From: Blastococcus fimeti
GTDB taxonomy: Bacteria > Actinomycetota > Actinomycetes > Mycobacteriales > Geodermatophilaceae
Direction: 5' to 3'
Length of the DNA: 64,000 nucleotides
NCBI GenBank assembly: GCA_900102115.1
Contig: FNAW01000003.1
Coordinates: 248,001 to 312,000 of the forward strand
Shown here piece by piece: positions 33,332-41,624 of the stretch. The position numbers and the translations under genes are program-made. Below the pieces are notes generated by a model, which did not search any database, was not told where the DNA came from, and saw only the letters and a program-made list of their open reading frames with translations. Within the stretch, counting starts at the first letter, position 1. Each line of letters opens with the position of its first letter.

Positions 33332-34900
33332 ATGAGATCGAGCGGCGCCTTCGCGGTCGGTGTGACCGTCGTGCCGGTCGATGCCGAGCCCTCGCCATGG
33401 GCGCTGGTCGACCCCGATCCGGAGCCGCAGTTCGAGGGGCTCGGTGCGTGGCTGCCGCACCGGCGGACATCGGCCGAGTCGGCCGCGCTCCTGCAGCAGA
33501 TCACTGCCGCCGAGGCGCAGCTGGCCGCACTGAAGCTCGAGCTGGCCCTCGACATCGCAGCGGACCGCCCCGCCTCCGACGACCCCCGCGCCGGGCGGGC
33601 CGGGCAGTCAGGCGTCGGTCCGCACGGCACGAGCGAGTTCGTCCTCGACGAGCTGGCGCTGATCCTGAACATCAGCCGGACGGCCGCGGTGACGCTGCTC
33701 GACCACGCCTGGACGATGGCGTCCCGCCTGCCCGCCACCTGGCACGACCTGGCCACGGGACGGCTGGACTGGCCGCGGGCCCGGAGCATCGCAGCGGAGC
33801 TGGGCCGGCCGGCCGACGGCAGCGATCCGTCGGTCGTCGCGGCGGTGGAGGCCGCGGTCCTGCCGGTCGCGACCGAGCTCTCCGTGCGGCAGCTCCGCGA
33901 GCTCGTGCGGCGGGAGCTGGTGGCCCGCGACGCCGCAGCGGTCGACCGGCGCCGGAAGCAGGCCCGTGACGCCGCGGACGTGAAGGTCCGGCCCGTCGGC
34001 AACGGGATGAGCGAGCTCAGCATGCTGATGCCGCACCCCGAGGCGCTGGCCTGCCGACAGACGCTCGACGCGCACGCCCGTGCCGCCCAGGAGGCCGGCG
34101 ACCGTCGTCCGATCGGGATGCTCCGGGTCGGGGCAGGCATAGACCTGCTCCTGCGCCCGTGGGAGCGGCACCCGTCTGTGACCGCGCACCTCACGGTGAT
34201 CGCCCCGCTTCCCGCGCTGAGCGCCGGGGCCTTCCTCGACGAAGGTGCCCCGCTCCCGTCCGCGTTCCGTCCTGCCGGCCATCCTGCGCCGGTCGGAGAG
34301 GTGGACGGCGAGGCGATCACCTCTGCCCACCTGCGCGAACTACTCGAGCAGCTCGACGCGCTCTGCCCCGTCGGGCTGCAGGCGCCGACCGGCGGCACCC
34401 TCGACCTCGCGATCACCGACTCCTGCGGTCGGCTCCTCGCCGTGACCGGACGACCGGAGCTCGAGCGCCTTGTCGCCCGTGGCTGCCCCGACCACCCCGC
34501 AACGACGTGCGGGTGCCCGGCGCTCACCGTGCCGCCGGAGGTGGACCGCTACCGCCCGTCGGTGGCGCAGCGCCGTTTCCTCACCACCCGCGACCGCACC
34601 TGTCGCCATCCCGGCTGCGGCGTGCGCGCCGGCTGGGCGGACCTGGACCACGTCACGGCGCACGCCGACGGCGGTGCGACCGACTGCGCGAATCTCTGCT
34701 GCCTGTGTCGCCGGCACCACCGGCTCAAGACCCACGCCGACGGCTGGAGCCACACCCTGGGCGACGACGGCGTGCTCACCGTGATCACGCCGTCCGGCGT
34801 CACCCGGATCAGCCGGCCACCGGGGTGGCTGGTACTGACCGCGCCACCGGGCCCGCCCCCGGCACCACCACCGCCGAGCGAGGACCCGCCGCCGTTCTGA
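33332..34900 (+). CDS. DUF222 / 13E12-type HNH endonuclease domain protein
   Basis: A 522-residue protein. The N-terminal DUF222 region contains ESAALLQQITAAEAQLAALKLE and AVTLLDHAWTMASRLPATW; the C-terminal HNH domain is DRTCRHPGCGVRAGWADLDHVTAHADGG...CCLCRRHHRLKTH with the canonical DH and HH residues. The tail is Pro-rich. This family, related to mycobacterial REP13E12 proteins, is present in many copies in actinobacteria, sometimes as mobile elements. ATG 33332 lies six bases after TAGCGT (33320-33325). No direct repeats flank it that I can see. Confidence 0.88.
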   Translation: MRSSGAFAVGVTVVPVDAEPSPWALVDPDPEPQFEGLGAWLPHRRTSAESAALLQQITAAEAQLAALKLELALDIAADRPASDDPRAGRAGQSGVGPHGTSEFVLDELALILNISRTAAVTLLDHAWTMASRLPATWHDLATGRLDWPRARSIAAELGRPADGSDPSVVAAVEAAVLPVATELSVRQLRELVRRELVARDAAAVDRRRKQARDAADVKVRPVGNGMSELSMLMPHPEALACRQTLDAHARAAQEAGDRRPIGMLRVGAGIDLLLRPWERHPSVTAHLTVIAPLPALSAGAFLDEGAPLPSAFRPAGHPAPVGEVDGEAITSAHLRELLEQLDALCPVGLQAPTGGTLDLAITDSCGRLLAVTGRPELERLVARGCPDHPATTCGCPALTVPPEVDRYRPSVAQRRFLTTRDRTCRHPGCGVRAGWADLDHVTAHADGGATDCANLCCLCRRHHRLKTHADGWSHTLGDDGVLTVITPSGVTRISRPPGWLVLTAPPGPPPAPPPPSEDPPPF

Positions 34901-34912
34901 CGCCGCGGGCGG

Positions 34913-35815
34913 TCAGGCGTCGGTGTCGACGGACAGCATCGCCGCCGCCGCGGCCAGGTCAGCCTCCTGGCCGGTCACCAGGGCGTGGAGGGCGTACCCC
35001 AGCGAGGAGGCCTCCCAGAGGTGGCGGGCCTGCTCAGCGAGCCCGGGGTGGGCGTGCCCGCCGGCCTGCTCGTACGCGGCGATCGTGGCCAGCAGCATCT
35101 CCTCGCCCGCCGCGCCGTACTGGGCCGCCAGGTCACGGGCCGGATCGTCCACGCGGGCCGTCGTCCAGTCCAGGACACCGGTGACCGCCCCGTCCTCGTC
35201 GAACAGGACGTGCGCGGGGTAGATCTCCCCGTGCGTCATCACCGTGGCGTCCGGCCAGCAGGAGTCGTCGTCGAGCCAGTCCTGCCATGCCCCGCTCCGG
35301 GACGGGGGGACGGGAAACGCCTCGCGAACCCGCGTGACGTCGTCGGCCCAGGACCGGCGGACGTCGGCCGGGGTGCGGACCTCCACGCCCGCGGCAGCGG
35401 CGTCCTGCGAGGGGATCGAGTGCAGCCGCGCCAGCAGGCGGCCGAGGCGCGCGGCATAGTCAGGGCTCGCCGGATCCATGTGCCACTCCGGCCGGCCGTC
35501 GGCCACGGTCAGGCCGGGGGCGCCAGGAAGGGCGGGGTAGGCGATCAGGCCGGGCTCGCGCACGCGCCAGTCCGGCACCGCGATCCGATCGGCCGCGAGG
35601 ACCGGGCCGACGAGACCGAGGATGCGCGCCTCCGCCGCCATGCCCGCCGAGACGTCAGGGCGGCGGGGAATCCGCAGCACCCACCTCCGGCCGTCGGTGT
35701 CCGAGGCCATGACGACCTGGTAGTCCAGGCCCGCCTCGTTCACCGTGGCGCCCTCGGCGGACAGCTGAAGGCCGTGGACGGCGGCCAGGGCGACCGCGGC
35801 ATCGATCGTGTGCAT
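34913..35815 (-). CDS. Macrolide 2'-phosphotransferase-like kinase (Mph family)
   Basis: A 300-residue aminoglycoside-phosphotransferase-fold protein. The stretch TVNEAGLDYQVVMA with DGRRWVLRIPRRPDVSAGM, PDWRVREPGLIAYPAL, WLDDDSCWPDA and VLDWTTARVDDPARDLA closely follows the Mph macrolide kinases. The catalytic-loop Asp of Mph(A) (HGDLYVGH) is Glu197 here (HGEIYPAH); the second metal Asp is in LDW. The substrate may be a macrolide or another natural product; resistance cannot be claimed from sequence. ATG 35815 follows GGGAG; GTG 35824 is an alternative. Confidence 0.82.
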   Translation of the reverse strand: MHTIDAAVALAAVHGLQLSAEGATVNEAGLDYQVVMASDTDGRRWVLRIPRRPDVSAGMAAEARILGLVGPVLAADRIAVPDWRVREPGLIAYPALPGAPGLTVADGRPEWHMDPASPDYAARLGRLLARLHSIPSQDAAAAGVEVRTPADVRRSWADDVTRVREAFPVPPSRSGAWQDWLDDDSCWPDATVMTHGEIYPAHVLFDEDGAVTGVLDWTTARVDDPARDLAAQYGAAGEEMLLATIAAYEQAGGHAHPGLAEQARHLWEASSLGYALHALVTGQEADLAAAAAMLSVDTDA

Positions 35816-35864
35816 GTGCCACACGCTCCCACCCCGCTACCCGCCGGTCGCCCGTCTCCGCTCC

Positions 35865-37238
35865 TCAGCCGGGGAGGGCCAGGTGTCGGGGGTTCGCGAC
35901 CAGCAGACGGTCGCGGACACTGGCCCGCACCACCTCGAGCACCTCGTCCCAGCGGTCGTCGAGCGCGCCGGTGGTGATCGCCCGGCTGAGCGCCGCGTCG
36001 TCGGCACAGTCCAGCCGGGCCAGCGCGGCCTGGTGCCGAGCCCGGGCGGCACCGCCCAGCTGGAGCTCCCGCTCGACCATGGCCAGCACGTTGACCGCGA
36101 CCTGGGCGTGGAACGCGGTGCGCCCGCTGGTCTCCGCCCGGACGGAGCCCGTGAGAAAGGTCCGGGTGGCGGCCACGAGCTCGGCCGCGGTCGGCCGGCC
36201 GTAGAGCTCCGCGCCACCGTCCGGCGGCGCTGCGACGCCGTCCGGGGTCTCGGGTTCGGCGAGGCCGAGGGCGAGGAGGACGTCGAACTCCTGCTCGCAC
36301 GCCCGGCGGCCGATGGCAGCCAGCTCGACCGACGGCTCGGCGCCCGACAGGTGGCGGTCGGCCATGACCCGGCACATCAGCCCCCACCGCACCGTGGCAT
36401 GCAGCTCCCACCACTGCAGCTGCGCCGCGGTGGGCCGCCAGCCGGCCACCTCGGCGTAGGCGTCCAGCAGTTGCTCCCGGGTCCCCACCCCGCCTGCCGG
36501 CAGCGGCGAGCCGAAGCGCCACACCTTGGCGCACAGCCAGCCGAGGTCCTCGAGCGGGTCACCGATGTGGACGAGTTCCCAGTCCAGGACTGCGGTCAGC
36601 CCCTCGTGGCCGATCATCAGGTTGCCCAGCCGGTAGTCGCCGTGCACCAGCGACTCCGGGCCCGGCTCCGTCCGGTTCTCGGCCAGCCAGCGGAGCCCCA
36701 GGGCCAGGCCCGGCGGCGGCGGTTCGCTCCCGAGGTAGTCCGCGCGCAGCCGGGCGAGGGGGTCACCGGCGGGGTCGACGCCGGGAAGCCGGTCGAGGGG
36801 GACGGAATGCAGCCGGGCCAGCACCGCGCCGAGTTCGGCCACCAGCCGCGGCCGGACGGCAGCGAACGGCTCGTCGCGCAGCAGCCGCCGGGGGATCGTC
36901 TCTCCCTCGACGCGATCCATGATCAGGTAGCTGTGCTCGAGCGCGCCGCCGTCGTTCCCCGCATCGACCACCCGGGGAACCGGCACACCCGCCCGGGCGG
37001 CCGCCGCCATGGCCACGCCCTCGACGCGCAGGGCCACGCCGCCGGTGCCTGCCCCGCTGCGCAGGATCAGCTCCCGCTGCGAGCCGTCGGCCTGCTCGGC
37101 CGTGAACGCCCAGGTCTCCCGGCTCGCTCCGCCGGACAGCCGGGCCAGTCCGCGCACGCGCACGGGGGACGCCGCCAGTGCCGAGAGCCGGCCGGACAGC
37201 CGGGCGGCCATGTCGTCGACGCGGGGGCGGTCGGTCAT
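35865..37238 (-). CDS. Phosphotransferase (APH/ACAD10-like) fused to a DUF6285 domain
   Basis: A 457-residue protein. Residues 1-345 form an aminoglycoside-kinase-like domain with LSGGASRETWAFT, the catalytic loop LVHGDYRLGNLMI (HGD) and VLDWELVHIGDPLEDLGWL. Residues 345-457 begin RPTAAELVAATRTFLTG and continue GRTAFHAQVAVNVLAMVEREL, which matches DUF6285. This pair usually exists as two genes beside acyl-CoA dehydrogenases. The start overlaps the stop of the upstream acyl-CoA dehydrogenase (ATGA). It may phosphorylate a hydroxyacyl-CoA or another substrate; the role is inferred from context. Confidence 0.85.
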   Translation of the reverse strand: MTDRPRVDDMAARLSGRLSALAASPVRVRGLARLSGGASRETWAFTAEQADGSQRELILRSGAGTGGVALRVEGVAMAAAARAGVPVPRVVDAGNDGGALEHSYLIMDRVEGETIPRRLLRDEPFAAVRPRLVAELGAVLARLHSVPLDRLPGVDPAGDPLARLRADYLGSEPPPPGLALGLRWLAENRTEPGPESLVHGDYRLGNLMIGHEGLTAVLDWELVHIGDPLEDLGWLCAKVWRFGSPLPAGGVGTREQLLDAYAEVAGWRPTAAQLQWWELHATVRWGLMCRVMADRHLSGAEPSVELAAIGRRACEQEFDVLLALGLAEPETPDGVAAPPDGGAELYGRPTAAELVAATRTFLTGSVRAETSGRTAFHAQVAVNVLAMVERELQLGGAARARHQAALARLDCADDAALSRAITTGALDDRWDEVLEVVRASVRDRLLVANPRHLALPG

Positions 37239-38491
37239 CGCAGGAAGCCGAAGAGCTGCCCGGCCACCCGGCGCATCTGGATCTCCTCGGCCCCTTCGGT
37301 GATCCGGTACCGGCGGTAGTGCCGGTAGATGTGCTCGAAGGGCAGGTGCCGGCTGTAGCCCATCCCGCCGTGCACCTGCATCGCCCGGTCGGCTGCCTCG
37401 CAGACCAACCGGTTGCCGCGGAAGTTGCACATGGACACCCGGTGGCCGATGGAGACCGCCGACTCACCCCGCGCGGCGAGCTCGTCCATCTCGACCGCCG
37501 TGCGGCGGATCAGCGTGCGGAGCAGCTCTGCCTCGGTGTGCAGCTCGACCAGCGGGAACTGGATCGCCTGCCGTTCGGCCAGCGGCTTGCCGAAGGTGAC
37601 CCGCTGCTTCGCGTACCTGACCGACTCGTCGATGCAGTACTGCGCCGCGCCCACGCCGGAGGCGGCCTGCCGGATCCGGTTCTCGTGCACGAACGTCTGG
37701 GCCACGGCCAGCCCCTCGCCCTCGGCTCCCAGGATGGCGGCGTCGGGCACCCGCACCCCGTCGAGCTCCACCTCGCCGTGGTCGGTGGGCATGTTGAGCG
37801 TCCACCAGTAGAAGGGCACGGAGAAGCCGGGGCTGTCGGTCGGGACGATGAAGGCGGTGATGCCCCGGGCGGCACCCGGCTGTCCGGACGTGCGAGCGAA
37901 CACGACGTCGTGGGTCGCGGTGTGCACACCGGTGTTCCAGCGCTTCCGGCCGTCGATCACCCAGTCGCCGTCCCGGCGCACGGCGGTGGTCTCCATCCAC
38001 GTGGCGTCGCTGCCGTGGTCGGGCTCGGTCAGCCCGAAGGCGAGGCCGCGCTCCCCGGTGATCAGCGGCTCGACGAACTCGGCCTTCTGCTCCGGCGTGC
38101 CGAAGAGGTGCAGCAGCTGCCCGAACACGACGTTCCCGACGATGCTGTGCTCGTTCTGCAGGTCGTTGTGCAGCCCGAGTCCGCGGTGCGCGAGGTGCTC
38201 GCGGATCACCGCCATGTCGAGATTGGAGCCGTTCCGACCGCCGAGCTCCTCGGGCAGGCTGTAGCGGAAGAAGCCCGCGGCGTCGGCCCTGCGCCGGGCC
38301 TCGGCGAGCAGCTCCTCCCATGCCCGGGTGGGGGTGCCCCCGGCCTCGACGTCGGTGCGGGCGAACTCCCGGCGGTGGTCGAAGAACCGCACGTTGTCGT
38401 CCTGCTGCTGCAGCGGCTCGATCTCCGCCTCGATGAAGTGGTCGAGTTCGTCGAGCAGATCGATCAGGTGCGTCGGCAGGGAGAAGTCCAC
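37235..38491 (-). CDS. Acyl-CoA dehydrogenase
   Basis: A 418-residue flavoprotein. It shows FGLTEPDHGSDATWMETTAV, DGDWVIDGRKRWNTG, FGKPLAERQAIQFPLVE and VHGGMGYSRHLPFEHIYRHYRRYRITEGAEEIQ, where the EGAEE glutamate is the likely catalytic base. I start at GTG 38491 because GGAAGG lies six bases ahead. An ATG at 38545 is in frame but lies inside a perfect palindrome that is better read as an operator. It leads the coupled kinase-DUF6285 gene. Confidence 0.9.
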   Translation of the reverse strand: MDFSLPTHLIDLLDELDHFIEAEIEPLQQQDDNVRFFDHRREFARTDVEAGGTPTRAWEELLAEARRRADAAGFFRYSLPEELGGRNGSNLDMAVIREHLAHRGLGLHNDLQNEHSIVGNVVFGQLLHLFGTPEQKAEFVEPLITGERGLAFGLTEPDHGSDATWMETTAVRRDGDWVIDGRKRWNTGVHTATHDVVFARTSGQPGAARGITAFIVPTDSPGFSVPFYWWTLNMPTDHGEVELDGVRVPDAAILGAEGEGLAVAQTFVHENRIRQAASGVGAAQYCIDESVRYAKQRVTFGKPLAERQAIQFPLVELHTEAELLRTLIRRTAVEMDELAARGESAVSIGHRVSMCNFRGNRLVCEAADRAMQVHGGMGYSRHLPFEHIYRHYRRYRITEGAEEIQMRRVAGQLFGFLR

Positions 38492-38533
38492 GTCGATCCT
38501 TCCGGAGAGCCGGTGGCCGGGGAGCTGCGGGAG

Positions 38534-38547
38534 CGATGTTGACATCG
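38534..38547. promoter_or_regulatory. Palindromic operator candidate in divergent region
   Basis: CGATGT-TG-ACATCG is a perfect inverted repeat of two six-base arms, placed 27 bases from echA and 43 bases from the acyl-CoA dehydrogenase start. The position suits a TetR-type repressor controlling both transcription units. It does not match the KstR motif, so a different regulator is likely. Confidence 0.5.
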
Positions 38548-38573
38548 ACGTCGGAAGTGCCGAGGCTCGGGGT

Positions 38574-39386
38574 ATGACCGCCGTCACAGCAGCGCCCGAG
38601 GCCGGCGCCGTGGAGGACGGTGCGCCACCCGTCCTGCTCAGCCGCGAGGGCGACGTGGCCAGGCTGACGCTGAACAACCCGCGACGCAAGAACGCGATGT
38701 CGCAGCCGGCCTGGCTCCTGCTGCGCGACTCGCTCGCCGAGGTGGCGGCCGGCGACGCCCGGGTGCTCGTGGTGACCGGGGCCGCCGGCGACTTCTGCGC
38801 CGGCGCGGACCTGTCCGTCGAGCGGGAGGCCCGGCCACCGATGGCGCGCATGTCGGAGGTGAACCAGGCCTGCCTCGCGCTGCACCGGCTCCCGATCCCC
38901 ACGATCGCCAGGGTCGACGGCGTGGCCGTCGGCGCCGGGATGAACCTGGCGCTCGGGTGCGACTTCGTCGTCGCGTCCACCCGCGCCCGCTTCTCCGAGA
39001 TCTTCGTCAAGCGCGGGCTCTCGGTCGATTTCGGAGGGTCGTGGCTGCTGCCGCGGCTGATCGGGCTGCACCGTGCCAAGGAACTGGTGCTGCTCGGCGA
39101 CATGCTCGGCGCCGAGGAGGCCCACCGCTGGGGCCTCGTCCGCGAGGTCGTCGACCCGGCCGACCTCGACGCGGCGGTCGACGCCCTCACCGAGCGGCTC
39201 CTGGCCGGCCCACCGATCGCCATGCGCCAGTCCAAGCGGATGCTCAACGACTCCTTCGAGGCCGGGCTGGAGCGCGCCCTCGAGGACGAGGCGCGCAGCC
39301 AGGAGATCAACTTCGCCACCGAGGACGTCGTCGAGGCCGGCAGGGCGTTCCGGGACAAGCGCGACTCCGCGTTCCGTGGCCGCTGA
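38574..39386 (+). CDS. Enoyl-CoA hydratase/isomerase
   Basis: A 270-residue crotonase. ARLTLNNPRRKNAMSQPAW, VTGAAGDFCAGADLS (oxyanion hole) and VDGVAVGAGMNLALGCDFVVAS followed by FSEIFVKRGLSVDFGGSWLLPRL are typical. The acidic residues fit a hydratase or isomerase, probably acting on products of the neighbouring dehydrogenase. It overlaps the next gene by 11 bases. Confidence 0.9.
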   Translation: MTAVTAAPEAGAVEDGAPPVLLSREGDVARLTLNNPRRKNAMSQPAWLLLRDSLAEVAAGDARVLVVTGAAGDFCAGADLSVEREARPPMARMSEVNQACLALHRLPIPTIARVDGVAVGAGMNLALGCDFVVASTRARFSEIFVKRGLSVDFGGSWLLPRLIGLHRAKELVLLGDMLGAEEAHRWGLVREVVDPADLDAAVDALTERLLAGPPIAMRQSKRMLNDSFEAGLERALEDEARSQEINFATEDVVEAGRAFRDKRDSAFRGR

Positions 39387-40149
39387 CCCGCACCCGCTGA
39401 CCGGCAGGGTCGCGCTGGTCACCGGCGGCGGCCGTGGCATCGGGGCGGCGATCACCAGCGAACTGGCGCTCGCCGGAGCAGCCGTCGTCCTCACCTACCG
39501 GCGGGACCGCGCGGCGGCCGACGCTCTCGTGGAGAGCCTCACGAGCCAGGGCGCCTCCGTCCTCGCCGTCGAGGCGAGCATCGAGGACGGGGAGGCGAGC
39601 GAGCGTGCGGTGGCCGCGGCCGTGGCGGAGTTCGGAACGCTGGACATCCTGGTCAGCAACGCCGGCGTCGCCAGCCGCGGGCACGCCGTCGCGGACACTC
39701 CCGCCGACGAGGTCCGCTGGCTGCTGGAGGTGCACGCCGTCGGGCCGCACCAGCTGGCGCGGGCCGCCCTGCCGCACCTGCGCGCGCAGGACAGGTCCGA
39801 CGTCGTCTTCATCAGCAGCATCGCCGCGTCCACCTGGGGAGCGCGGGGTGCGCCCTACTCGATGGGCAAGGCCGCCGTCGAGGCGCTCGCGCACACCCTC
39901 GCCCGCGAGGAGCGTGCCCAGGGCGTGCGGGTGAACATCGTCGCCCCCGGGTTGGTCGACACCGACATGGGCCGCCGACTGGCACGGGCCACCCGGGAGG
40001 TGTCCGACATCCACGAGCTCGACGGACGGTCGCCGTTCGGCCGGGTGTGCGCTCCGGAGGACGTGGCACGGACCGTGCGCTTCCTGGTCGGCCCGGAGAG
40101 CGGGTACGTCAACGACCAGCGGGTCGTCGTCAACGGGGGAACGTTCTGA
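39376..40149 (+). CDS. SDR oxidoreductase, FabG-like
   Basis: A 257-residue protein. GGGRGIGAAI cofactor motif, VSNAGVASRG, ISSIAAST, and YSMGK are present, with VNIVAPGLVDTDMGRRL after the active site. It likely oxidises a 3-hydroxyacyl-CoA or a related hydroxyl. GTG 39376 lies inside the end of the enoyl-CoA hydratase gene, so the two are cotranscribed. Followed by a strong hairpin. Confidence 0.88.
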   Translation: MAADPHPLTGRVALVTGGGRGIGAAITSELALAGAAVVLTYRRDRAAADALVESLTSQGASVLAVEASIEDGEASERAVAAAVAEFGTLDILVSNAGVASRGHAVADTPADEVRWLLEVHAVGPHQLARAALPHLRAQDRSDVVFISSIAASTWGARGAPYSMGKAAVEALAHTLAREERAQGVRVNIVAPGLVDTDMGRRLARATREVSDIHELDGRSPFGRVCAPEDVARTVRFLVGPESGYVNDQRVVVNGGTF

Positions 40150-40195
40150 TGGCCGCGGCCCCGACGTGTCGCGGCCCCCGAGGTCGGCAGCCTCT

Positions 40196-40228
40196 GCGCA
40201 GGGCGGCCGCGTATCGACCGCCCTGCGC
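40196..40228. terminator. Hairpin between convergent SDR and thiolase
   Basis: GCGCAGGGCGG (40196-40206) pairs perfectly with CCGCCCTGCGC (40218-40228); the loop is 11 bases. It lies between the SDR stop (40149) and the end of the convergent thiolase (40244), suitable as a bidirectional terminator. Confidence 0.7.
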
Positions 40229-40243
40229 TCGACCAGGGCTCGG

Positions 40244-41497
40244 TCAGAGGCGCTCGACGATGATGGCCGGCGCCATGCCACCCGCCGCGCACATGGTGAC
40301 GAGTCCGTAGCGACCACCGGTGCGCTCGAGTTCGTCGAGGACCGTGCCGATCAGGATCGCGCCGGTGGCGCCGATCGGGTGGCCGAGGGCGATCGAGCCC
40401 CCGTTCACGTTCACCTTGTCCCGGTCGAGCTCGAGGTCCCGGATGAACTTCTCGGCGACGACGGCGAAGGCCTCGTTGATCTCCCAGAGGTCGATGTCGT
40501 CCTTCGTGAGCCCGGCCTTCGCCAGCACCTTCTTGGCCGCGGGTACCGGTGCGTTGAGCATCAGGGTCGGGTCGTCGCCGACGTTGGCGGTGGCCACGAC
40601 GCGGCCGCGCGGGGTCAGGCCGTGCTTCTCCGCGTAGTCGGGCGAGGCCAGGAGGACCGCGGCGGCGCCGTCGACGACGCCGGACGAGGTGCCGGCGTGG
40701 TGGAGCGGCTGGATGTCGAGCTCCGGGTACTTCTGGTTGATCAGCCCTCGGGCGGTGTTGCCCTCCGCGTCCAGCGGCATGTCCATGATCTTGGTGAAGG
40801 CGGGCTTGAGCTCAGCCAGACCCTCGGCCGTCGTCTGGGGACGCGGGTACTCGTCCTTGTCGAGGACGACGTTGCCGTCGTCGTCGAGCACCGGGACCAG
40901 GCTCTTGTCGAACCGCCCCTCGGCGATGGCCACCGCGGCGCGCTGCTGGCTGCGCAGGCCGAGGGCGTCCAGGTCCTCGCGGGTGATGCCCTCCAGGGTG
41001 GCGATCGCGTCACCGCACACGCCCTGGTGCGACTGCGGGTGCACCTTCTGCAGCCGGGCGTTGCCCGCACCCATGCCGTACATCGTCAGTCCGGCCGCCC
41101 GCTCCTCCTGCGCCAGGGCGCCGGTGCCCGACATCATCTCGGTACCGCCCGCGATCACCAGGTCCTCCATGCCGGACATGACCTGGGCCGCCGCGAGGCT
41201 CACGGCGCTGATGCCGCCGCCGCAGAAGCGGTCGAGCGTCACTCCGGACGCCTTGACGTCGTAGCCGGCGTCCAGCGCAGCCATCCGCCCCAGGTCGCCG
41301 CCCTGCTTGCCCTTCTGCGACGAGGTGGACCAGATGATGTCGTCCACCTCGGAGGTGTCGAGGTCGTTCCGCTCCTTCAGCGCCTTGAGGACCGTGGCCG
41401 CGAGGTGCTGCGGATGCATGTGCGCCAGCGCCCCCTTGCCCACCTTGCCCGTTCCGCGCGGGGTGCGGACGGCATCGATGATCAGTGCGTCAGTCAT
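40244..41497 (-). CDS. Acetyl-CoA C-acyltransferase (thiolase, FadA type)
   Basis: A 417-residue thiolase. Nucleophilic Cys in LDRFCGGGISAVSLAA, His in GGSIALGHPIGATGA, and the second Cys in LVTMCAAGGMAPAIIV are all present. It would cleave a 3-ketoacyl-CoA to shorten it by one acetyl-CoA. GGAGCAACTGC precedes the ATG. It closes the beta-oxidation set in this region. Confidence 0.92.
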   Translation of the reverse strand: MTDALIIDAVRTPRGTGKVGKGALAHMHPQHLAATVLKALKERNDLDTSEVDDIIWSTSSQKGKQGGDLGRMAALDAGYDVKASGVTLDRFCGGGISAVSLAAAQVMSGMEDLVIAGGTEMMSGTGALAQEERAAGLTMYGMGAGNARLQKVHPQSHQGVCGDAIATLEGITREDLDALGLRSQQRAAVAIAEGRFDKSLVPVLDDDGNVVLDKDEYPRPQTTAEGLAELKPAFTKIMDMPLDAEGNTARGLINQKYPELDIQPLHHAGTSSGVVDGAAAVLLASPDYAEKHGLTPRGRVVATANVGDDPTLMLNAPVPAAKKVLAKAGLTKDDIDLWEINEAFAVVAEKFIRDLELDRDKVNVNGGSIALGHPIGATGAILIGTVLDELERTGGRYGLVTMCAAGGMAPAIIVERL

Positions 41498-41624
41498 GCA
41501 GTTGCTCCTGAGGACTCTCGTTCACCGGCAGGCACGGTGCCCGCCCGGCTCCAGCGGCTCGTCGGTCACGGCGTCGACGAGGTTCGACGGTCGACTGCCG
41601 GCGATGAGGTCGGTGCTCCGGCCG

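Noticed and set aside
33133..33332. Genomic island attached to tRNA-Asn
   Set aside because: No integrase gene, no duplicated tRNA 3' end and no abrupt base-composition change could be seen downstream.
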